From Chara braunii (Eukaryota > Streptophyta > Charophyceae > Charales > Characeae), in NCBI GenBank assembly GCA_003427395.1, contig BFEA01000085.1, positions 3,370,729-3,391,177 of the forward strand: DNA of 20,449 nucleotides, written 5' to 3'. Position numbers and translations under genes: made by a program. Under the pieces are notes generated by a model. The model did not search any database and was not told where the DNA came from. It saw nothing but the letters and a program-made list of their open reading frames with translations. Positions 1 to 6,522 of this stretch are shown piece after piece; the first letter of the stretch is position 1; each line of letters starts with the position of its first letter.

Positions 1-33
1 TGGTTTGCGGCCACTCGAGTACTACAGCAAACG
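1..33 (+). other. Chimeric fragment copied from the retrotransposon
   Basis: All 33 bases are identical, on the same strand, to 11574-11606 in the RNase H part of the chromovirus in this window. The match stops exactly where the transposase adapter begins. This looks like the far end of a circularised mate-pair fragment, not native flanking sequence. It could also come from another copy of the same family elsewhere in the genome. Confidence 0.9.
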
Positions 34-71
34 CTGTCTCTTATACACATCTAGATGTGTATAAGAGACAG
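34..71. other. Nextera mate-pair junction adapter (Tn5 mosaic ends)
   Basis: Two 19-base Tn5 mosaic-end sequences sit back to back as a perfect inverted repeat: CTGTCTCTTATACACATCT at 34-52 and its reverse complement at 53-71. This is the known junction adapter of Illumina Nextera mate-pair libraries. It is synthetic and marks an untrimmed read at the contig edge. No biological transposon should be inferred from it. Confidence 0.97.
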
Positions 72-78
72 GGAGTTA

Positions 79-82
<4 letters not shown>

Positions 83-145
<63 letters not shown>

Positions 146-182
146 TCACAAACAGAACTGCCATATATATATATATATATAT
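83..182. repeat. (TA)n microsatellite, two runs
   Basis: A pure TA run covers 83-143 (about 30 units). A second AT run covers 163-182, separated from the first by about 19 bases of unique sequence. Any peptide read through it is a Tyr-Ile polymer and carries no evidence of being a gene. Such tracts commonly stop assembly, which fits the adapter at the contig edge. Confidence 0.95.
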
Positions 183-894
183 TCCCGTAAAGCTCACGAC
201 CTAATCTACAGGACCTCAAATTTTCAGATTTCCCCCTTGATTTTTATGAGCACGAAAAATTGCCAAAGTTGGCGAGTGAAAATTGTGGAACTGGACCCGC
301 CTGCGCCTCCTGGTCGGTGCCCGCCCAAAAAACCTGCCTGAACTCACCGGAATGCCACTTTTTCAGTGCCGGGTAGAGTGGTGGTTTAAAGCCCAGGTGT
401 CTTAACTTCGTTTTTTCAGCGGGACAATACTTGTCTTACCGACCTGCGGCTATGGGACCGGTAGCGAATATTGTTTGTCGTGGTTTGTTTTTTGGGTGTG
501 TACGGCCCGGGTTACTCGGCTACGTCGCACGATAGGATAAGGAGTAGGTGCAGACTAGTAGATCTCTTGAAGGCTGATGAGACTGGAAGTTGCCGACATT
601 CTGGAGTGTCGGTAGCGGATGGTACGGAAGTGGGAGTAAGGGAACGTGGTTTGTGTTTGAGGGAGAAGGCGGTGGTCACCCCTTGATGATGGCAACGTGG
701 TTGTTGCCGAAACGTGGCGTCGGGGATGACATTCTTGAATCGAGTGAATACTTCCAACTTCCAAGCTTTATGTCTTTGATGTTGACTATGTGTAATATAT
801 TCTTGTCTTTGATGCTGACTATATGATGATGTATTTTCTCATGTCACTGTATCACTCAACTTGATATTGCATACGTTAACTTTCTCGAAAAAAA
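183..894. other. Non-coding stretch, no recognisable gene
   Basis: Only short open frames occur here and none resembles a known protein. Visible structure is limited to a small hairpin at 593-612 (CCGACA stem, 8-base loop, TGTCGG) and a 33-bp direct repeat of TGTCTTTGATG-TGACTAT beginning at 771 and 804. The stretch could be the 5' flank of the broken gene that starts near 895, but I see no promoter I would defend. Confidence 0.5.
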
Positions 895-1133
895 AATTAT
901 GGTAGTTACGACCAAGGTGGGGAGCTACACTACATGCATTCACCACCAACATGCTTTACGTGTGGTGAGAGAGGCCACTACGAGAATCGGTGTAGGAATA
1001 GATGGTGCTCGGCGGTGAGCTTACGATCAAGGTGGGGAGTGGCACTACAGACGTTCACCGCCAACGTACTTTGTGTGGTGAGAGAGGCTACTATGAGAAT
1101 CACTGTAGGAATAGATGGTGCTCGGTAGACAAC
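895..1133 (+). pseudogene. CCHC zinc-knuckle N-terminus of a broken gene
   Basis: Reading in the frame of base 901, the sequence gives a short Gly/Tyr/Gln-rich leader, then the retroviral-type zinc knuckle CFTCGERGHYENRC (C-x2-C-x4-H-x4-C, about 955-996), then CRNRW. Such knuckles bind single-stranded nucleic acid in gag-like and RNA-binding proteins. No ATG is seen directly upstream of the leader, so the true start may be lost. A second, tandem copy of the knuckle region follows (1021-1133). It has lost two bases and changed the ligand His to Tyr, so it is out of frame and non-functional. This segment is the first of four that together look like one gene reaching to about 2907. Confidence 0.6.
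906..1133 (+). repeat. 115-bp tandem duplication of the zinc-knuckle region
   Basis: 906-1020 and 1021-1133 are imperfect copies, both beginning TTACGA-CAAGGTGGGGAG. The second copy is two bases shorter. Because 115 is not a multiple of three, the duplication by itself breaks the reading frame. Confidence 0.85.
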
Positions 1134-1249
1134 TGACTGTCAATGTCATACAATTCACAGAGGGAGCACTCAACTTCACCAAAAAAGGAAGAGAAAGCTG
1201 ACAAAGCAAGTCCTCCTTACAGGACCCGTATGTGCAATGACACATCAAA

Positions 1250-1522
1250 GAGCTCGGTAAGAATCTGACATCCATGTCGAAATTCGTCCAAGAGGAGGTG
1301 ATAAAGAAAGTGGAGGAGGAGAGAGTGAAGAAAAAAGTTGAGGAAGAAGAGCAACGAAAAGCGGCTGAAAAGTTGGAGCGCGAGAAAAAGGAACGTAAAA
1401 CGATGGACAAACTGCGCAAGGAGGAGGACAAAGCAGCAAAGATTGACAAAAAGGTTGAATTCCTGGTGGCCATTAAGACACTAGAGTTCTTTGACATAAT
1501 GGGGGTCACTTGGGACCAGTGA
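1250..1522 (+). pseudogene. Charged coiled-coil segment of the same broken gene
   Basis: Frame from about 1250; an open stretch of 82 residues runs from the Met at 1274. It is dominated by Glu, Lys and Arg with a heptad-like pattern (for example EEVIKKVEEERVKKKVEEEE), as expected for a long coiled coil. It ends in the more hydrophobic FFDIMGVTWDQ before TGA at 1520-1522. Coding sense resumes in other frames downstream, so this is a middle fragment, not a small protein. The coil probably mediates self-association in the intact family member. The zinc knuckle lies 120-300 bases upstream and a SAP-like motif 380 bases downstream on the same strand. Confidence 0.55.
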
Positions 1523-1529
1523 TGACCCT

Positions 1530-2029
1530 ATCTCAAAAGGTAAAGGGCAAGAAGCAAGTGGTGTATGTATCGGGTCAGGGATCGAGTTCCGGTCAAGACA
1601 GTGGTGGCAGGGCTACGGAGGGGATCTAGGCAAGGATGGTACAATTGGCTATTAGCGAGAAGCGAAAATGAGGACAAAAACTGAAATTTAAGGATAGTCT
1701 CCCAATGCTAACAATGGCTAGACGAACCTCGAAAGCGAGGAAAGAAAAAGCAACCGAATGCATTATCCATGTTACCAGATCAAAGATGAAGGTGAAGATT
1801 AAGCTATCACCATACATTGCGAAGATCAATAAGAGCCCCAGACAACCGTACGATAGCCAAGCAAAAGGTATTGGAACGAAGCTATGGAGGAAATCCATGC
1901 CATGGCGCGTAGGAATTGTAGGCAATTTGCAAGAGTGAACGAATTGCATACAATGGCAAAGTTGATGCCATCTTTAATATCGCAAGCCATCAGACATGGA
2001 AGGCGTTCAGAGAAGTGTAGCCTATCCAC
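1530..2029 (+). pseudogene. Basic linker and SAP-like motif of the same broken gene
   Basis: A Lys/Arg-rich stretch (1705-1870, containing VTRSKMKVKIKL) leads into a frame-broken helical pair. In one frame about 1877-1915 reads NEAMEEIHAMARRN. After a frame change, about 1946-2020 reads IAYNGKVDAIFNIA followed by HQTWKAFREV and a stop. The pattern of two amphipathic helices around Y-x-G-K resembles the SAP fold, a DNA-binding helix-extended loop-helix motif. The call rests on pattern alone and is moderate. The frameshift and several stops mean this copy makes no protein. Confidence 0.45.
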
Positions 2030-2057
2030 CTGTTTGGTATGTTAAGTCAAACAAAAG

Positions 2058-2907
2058 ATGATTCTGCAACTGGTTGAGAAGAGGAGCAAGACCATGAAGT
2101 TTGATGTGATTGTTCGAGCATTGACAAGTTATTGTTGCAAAGCTAACAACGTGGATACGGAAGCGGAGGAGTTACTTCGACTATGCATTCTACTTCTGTC
2201 TTTTATAAGCGAGATTAGATGGACGTTGGAGATTGTAGAATCGTGGAGGAGATTGTATGAAACGCATGGAATTGGGTGTATGAATTCGAAGGGCTGTGTA
2301 TATGTAGTGGTTTCACCATTTTACAAACTTCAATGCGTGGGTAAAACCACACGAAGTGTAGACATTCGTGGTTGTAAGCATCTGTTCGCATGTCGCAATA
2401 AGAAGCAATCGCATTTTCATCGATGATTGTGTGCATTCGGTCACGAAAATTGTATTGTTGCCCGTTGACTCCACCGGGAATGACAAATTGTTAAAGCTAC
2501 AGGATGTCTACATTAAGCAATGGTCCTCGTTTCTCAATACCAGTGAATGCAAGAGGAGCAACCAAGGGAGAAAGAAGCGATGTAAAGGGAAGAAGGCGCG
2601 GAGCAAACAATAGGGGGAAGTGAGTCCTCGGGATTGGCGGAGCATCTACCCGATACAATATCGATATGTCAATGAGGAGGGTTGCACACTTGATCTCTAG
2701 GAGCTCGTGACAACTAAAGATAAGGCTGGTAGTCGGAGGCTGTTGATTATGTCAAATGGAGGGAATACATGGGCATGAGGTTGGAAGTAGATGCGCAAAA
2801 AATTTGGTGAGTCAACAGCCAAGACAAGTAACAACATATTTCACCTGAAGAAGTGCAAAACCCTATCTGGAGGCGGTGGTGACGTGCACATCGAGCATCT
2901 TTGAGTA
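2058..2907 (+). pseudogene. GIY-YIG-like nuclease domain and C-terminal extension (broken)
   Basis: The frame from 2058 gives about 60 mostly helical residues, then GCVYVVVSPFYKLQCVGKT (the GIY...YIG strand pair, here G-C-V-Y and C-V-G), an Arg-x4-Arg element and a His (KH) in the positions the family uses. A frame change near 2455 continues with LLKLQDVYIKQW and SSFLNT, the region that normally carries the metal-binding Glu and final Asn. Here the expected Glu reads as Gln. GIY-YIG enzymes nick or cut DNA in homing endonucleases, UvrC and Penelope-like retroelements. The second frame then continues through in-frame stops at 2611, 2698 and two more to 2905, with a Trp/Gly-rich and Lys-rich domain that I do not recognise. 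No reverse transcriptase is visible nearby. Confidence 0.55.
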
Positions 2908-3229
2908 TGGGAATCTAAGGGAGGTTTTCTAAAGATAGTGTTTGTTGGAATCTTGAGGAACCCGGGTAAGTTGACTGATATATATTCCTGGGGATTAAAG
3001 CATGGCTACGACGGACTCGGACCCGCTCAGCCAATGTTCGGGTTTTGGATGCACGTCTGGAACTTTTCGAACGATCGGAGTTCTGGACGAATCCGGTCTC
3101 CGGATATTGCAGGTGCCAGACGGTCCGGACTTTCGGATAGGTCCGGAAAAGTTCGGAACCTGAGAAATGTTGCGGATCCGCATGTGTCACATGCTGCTGC
3201 TTGGTAGAGCAATACAGGGTGGTATAATA
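2908..3229. other. No gene seen; CCGGA-rich stretch
   Basis: This stretch separates the broken GIY-YIG gene from the AT-rich flank. It holds only short open frames on both strands and none is recognisable. The hexamer TCCGGA and close variants recur between about 3060 and 3165, giving a locally GC-rich, self-complementary texture. Confidence 0.5.
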
Positions 3230-3635
3230 TTATTTAACCATTTTTTATCAAATTTTTAATTTTTTACTATTACCGTACTAGTATGGTACTACGCAAACAC
3301 ATGCAGACGCATTCGAACTTCATCCTCAACAAACTCAGTTTAACATACACAGCATTACACACTATGAAAGAAAAACAAAATGACGTACCTCCAGGCCTGA
3401 ATCATGTCGTATTTGTGAGCACACACATAAACAACAGAAAAGCACAATGATAGTGCTTTACGACAATTTGAAGTGATCACATCATTGAAAACACAGAGAA
3501 CAGTCCCAAAGACTGAACTTTGGGACTTCCCTACACATAATTTCATAAAAGTTTACATAACTTGGTCTCTCTCACTCTCTCATTTTTGCATTTTACTTTA
3601 GCAAGTGGTTTATCTTCAAAACTAGCGCCAGACGA
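3230..3635. other. AT-rich flank downstream of the hAT pseudogene
   Basis: No coding region is recognisable. It begins with a very AT-rich stretch (3228-3270) and lies just past the 3' end of the minus-strand hAT reading frame, so it may hold that element's 3' untranslated region and terminus. I could not identify a matching terminal inverted repeat at the far side. Confidence 0.45.
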
Positions 3636-4159
3636 TTATGAAGGTTCTTTTGTGCTGCTGTCCTCCCCTTCTTCGGCTTCGGGGCTACCCTTCCAAGGTG
3701 TTTTGCCCGTTGCCCCCACCTGCATCTCCTTTTTCGGCGATGTTTTCCTTGGTTGCCCTTTGCTTCTTTTTGCAGGCGCATTCTATTTGCTTCCCTGCTG
3801 AGATGCCTCTCCGTCCTCCGCCAACGATACCACGTCCGTTGCAGCGTCCTGCACCTGTGCCACCTTCTGTGGTCGTCGTGGAGGCCTTTTTGCGGGCACC
3901 TTCACATTCGGTGGATGGGCTTGAGCTCTTGCACTCGTATACTTCTCAGAGTGCTCACAAGTGGCAGTCTTGCTTGCATATTGAGATTCCTCCAAATGCA
4001 ACCGAGCGAGGTACTTGGAAGGCCGTATGGACTTCCTCCATGAAGGTAGCTCCTCGTTGAGCTGCCTTTCGAGCTCAAGCAAGCTGCTGCTGGCCCGCTG
4101 GTGTGAAATGGGGCTTGCATTGGCCATGTTCTCGATGCCACCATCATCGTCGTCGTCAT

Positions 4160-5069
4160 TCTTCTTATTCGCCATCCTCTCCCTCCTTCCTATCCCTGCG
4201 CAACTTGGCTCTCCACTCCTCCACCCTCTTCATTGCCTCGTCGCACAATTGCTCTGGTGTAAAGTCCCAGACCTTGTTCCTCCATGGCTTTTTCTTCTTT
4301 CCCGCCTCCTTTTCATCGGGCTTCTTCTCTAGATTGTCCAACAAATGCTTGTTTCATCCGTTGTACAACAATCTGCTCAATTCTGCGACACCGAGGCTGT
4401 TTCGCCGTTTGGTGTGAATTCTTTCGAAAAGACTCCAGTTTCGCTCACACTCCGAGGCAGAGGACCCCTGTCCAAGCAAACGGATCGCTTGGCGTTGCAA
4501 GTTTGACATCTCGTTGCACCACTTCCTCCACCATCTCGTTGGCTGGCCTTTGTCCAACGGATGCTTGTTCCATCTGTTGTACACCAATCTGCTCAATTGT
4601 GCGATGCCAAGGCTGGTCCGCCGGTTGGTGTGAATTCTTTCGAAGAGACTCCAATTTCGTTCACACCTCGAGGCAGAGGAACCCTGTCCAAGCAAATGGA
4701 TCCCCTGGCGTTGCAAGTTCGGCATCTCACTGCACCACTCCCTCCACTATCTCGCTCGCTGGCCTTTGTCCACTGTTGCAAGAGCCCTCTCACTTTTGAA
4801 CTTCCCCGTCCATTCAATCCAACAATTTACTTCCTCGTACAACTCCCGATATGTCGATGGCTTCGTCTAAGAGTACAGCCATGTCCAAAATTCGTCCATC
4901 ACCTTCGGATCCTTGTCCGGGCTCGAGTCCTCTCACCTTGTATCCTTGAACCGATCACCATTTTTTGGCTGATCTAGCCTTCTCCGTCCCTCGGGACAAA
5001 TAAGGGGTGGTATAGGAATATTCACACTCAGGATCGAGGAACATCGTTGCGCAATGCAGCGGAGGAGAT
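4160..5069 (-). repeat. hAT tandem duplication, unit A (~910 bp)
   Basis: This unit is repeated as unit B, which is split by the retrotransposon into 5070-5197 and 14540-15226. Landmarks such as CCTATCCCTGCGCAACTTGG (4189 and 5099) lie exactly 910 bases apart. At the seam near 5069 the end of one unit (Glu-rich, from the C-terminal side) is fused to the start of the next (PPLHCATMFLDP). Unit A keeps about 90 bases near 4937-5027 that unit B lacks. Confidence 0.85.
4335..4766 (-). repeat. 216-bp in-frame duplication of the hAT dimerisation motif (unit A)
   Basis: 4335-4550 and 4551-4766 are tandem copies with a period of exactly 216 bases, that is 72 codons. Each encodes WW-x-KWCNEM, AIRLLGQGSSAS and CERNWSLFERIHT on the minus strand, and both copies share one open frame of 123 codons (4354-4725). 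The same arrangement occurs in unit B. Confidence 0.9.
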
Positions 5070-5193
5070 TCTTCTTCCTCACTATCCTCTCCCTCCTCCC
5101 TATCCCTGCGCAACTTGGCTCTCCACTCCTCTACCCTCTTCTTTGCCTCGTCGCACAATTGCTCTGGTGTAAAGTCCCATACCCCATTCCTCT

Positions 5194-5197
5194 ATGG
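5194..5197. repeat. Target-site duplication ATGG, left copy
   Basis: ATGG abuts the TG of the left LTR and is repeated at 14536-14539 after the CA of the right LTR. The uninterrupted paralogue near 4289-4292 has a single ATGG at this point, which supports a 4-base duplication. Confidence 0.85.
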
Positions 5198-5323
5198 TGT
5201 GATGACCCGTCCATACATGGACTGAAACACACAACTGATTTTTGAGTTTTGCCCATAGACTGAATGCCCTGCTGAGTTTCCCGCTTGCTACTAAGTCGGT
5301 GTGTGCATGCTTGCTGGACTGCA

Positions 5324-5449
5324 TGTCTGTCTGAGTGCTGGATGGCTTGAGTGTGTGTGTGACCTTGCGTGTCTATGTGTTGGTTGGCTTGGGTGTGTGT
5401 GTGACCGTGCCTGTCTGAGTGCTGGTTGGCATGAGTATGTGTGTGGCCC
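5324..5449 (+). repeat. 42-bp repeat x3 inside the 5' LTR
   Basis: Three imperfect copies of TG-CTGTCTGAGTGCTGG followed by a GTGTGTGTGTGACC block start at 5324, 5366 and 5408. The same array is present in the 3' LTR at 13357-13482, so it predates insertion. Tandem repeats in U3 are often enhancer-like. That role is inferred here. Confidence 0.85.
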
Positions 5450-6281
5450 GTCAGGGCACTTGCTCGTTCGTTGGGCCCTCAGGGCCGGTACTTACCTGTG
5501 GCCGTGACATTGAAGGCTTGCAGCGGGGAAAAACACTCAAGTAGCGGGTAGGCTGGTACCGCACCTGGAAGAGGTAGATGTGCAGGTATTGGAGGCCGAA
5601 CAGAAGACAAAAGTGGCATTTTTAGAGGCCCAGTAGTTGTAGGTTAGGTCTAGGCCGAAATCAGTCCAACCAGTCTGGGTCTGGGGCTTGTACGGGTAAT
5701 ATTAGAGTCTGCAATGATGTTTCCCTCCGAAAGGGAGGAGTCACCGGTTGCTTGGGAGGCCGAGCGGTCTGGAAGTCACCGCCCAAGAGGCAAAGCAGGC
5801 CGCTATATCTTCAGGCCGGGCGGAGAGTTCGGCCTCCTTTTCGGTGTGCAAGTTTGGCGACACACTGGTGGAGCACTGGCTGGAGCAACGCTGCTGGGGA
5901 GGAAGGAGAAGGACACGAGGGAGGAAGAAGGAAGGAAGAGGGAGGAGCGCCAACCTCCAGGGGTACTTACCTGGCTATGGTGGCAACCATCTTCATCACC
6001 TTGGTGGGCGATGCAGCAAGGAGTCCCCAACCAGGGAGAGCCACACCAAGAAGCTTTGAGGCAGGGTTGGGCATGGCGGCTTGAGCTAGAGCAGCCATAG
6101 CTGCTTTGGGTTGTCCTTTGGGCATCTGGGCAAGGCCTAGTAGTCCGCCATAGCCTTGGCCTATGAGAGTGAAGAGTGGGGAGGCGGCCATGGCTATGGT
6201 GGACCTCAAGTGATGCCTGCAGTACAAAAGGGACTTGGACATTGATTCTGGATCAGTCATTCCACATTGTATTCTTATTTC

Positions 6282-6294
6282 TTGTATGAATAAG
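6282..6294 (+). terminator. Candidate poly(A) signal in the LTR
   Basis: TTGTATGAATAAG combines a TTGTA-type upstream element with an AATAAG hexamer variant, the kind of loose signal used in plant LTRs. An identical copy lies in the 3' LTR at 14310-14322. Transcript mapping is needed to confirm it. Confidence 0.3.
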
Positions 6295-6510
6295 AGAAGG
6301 GGGAGATAAGGAGGAGGAGATTGTTGGGCGAAGAAGAAGAGCCTTGTATTTGTCTTTGCTGGTGTACATCTTCTCCTTCTTCTTTCTTACTTCTTCTTCT
6401 TCTTCTAATCCTCTCTCTCTCCCCTCAAGTTCATTCATTTCTTTCTGCAGTTGGATGGCATTGTACTTTCCGGTGGATGTGTATATCGAAATTGGCCAGG
6501 GTCATGACAT

Positions 6511-6522
6511 TGGTATTAGAGC
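6511..6522 (+). promoter_or_regulatory. Primer binding site for initiator Met-tRNA
   Basis: TGGTATTAGAGC begins two bases after the LTR ends (one spacer T). It differs from the usual plant TGGTATCAGAGC by one base at 6517. This site pairs with the 3' end of initiator Met-tRNA to prime minus-strand cDNA and is typical of Ty3/gypsy elements. Confidence 0.88.

Larger units (their letters stand above)
3636..5197 (-). pseudogene. hAT-family transposase pseudogene, C-terminal half
   Basis: On the minus strand, 5158 down to 3636 continues the transposase that begins near 16632. It carries FLDPECEYSY (the conserved F-L-x-P turn of plant hAT proteins), a WW-x-KW block, AIRLLGQGSSAS and CERNWSLFERIHT followed by RRNSL, which together mark the hAT C-terminal dimerisation region. 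That region occurs twice in tandem (4335-4766). After it comes an acidic/basic tail (Asp5 run, Lys/Pro-rich end). The tail reads in one frame from 4175 to TAG at 3783 and, past that stop, on to TAA at 3636-3638, so the original C-terminus was probably the latter. hAT transposases cut and paste DNA as dimers through an RNase H-like core. The gene is disrupted by the retrotransposon at 5198 and by frameshifts. Confidence 0.8.
5198..6509 (+). repeat. 5' long terminal repeat
   Basis: It starts TGTGATGACCCGTCC and ends GGGTCATGACA. It matches 13242-14535 along its whole length. The beginning holds a 42-bp triple repeat and the distal part a GA-rich then CT-rich tract (about 6295-6425). In an intact element it would contain the promoter and define the transcript ends. 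I cannot identify a convincing TATA box. Confidence 0.95.

Noticed and set aside
34-71. Perfect 19-bp inverted repeat resembling a Tn5 or IS50 end
   Set aside because: Two mosaic ends back to back with no spacer is the synthetic library junction, not a natural bacterial transposon.
57-341. Open frame of 94 codons rich in Tyr-Ile
   Set aside because: It begins inside the synthetic adapter and is a translation of the (TA)n tract.
3213-3225. CAGGGTGGTAT as a possible hAT terminal repeat
   Set aside because: No reverse complement could be found beyond 16632 and no 8-base duplication was seen.
5714-6100. Three overlapping open frames of more than 100 codons on the same strand, recurring at 13749-14128
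   Set aside because: They lie within the LTR, where low stop content leaves all three frames open; none resembles a protein, and they recur only because the LTR is duplicated.
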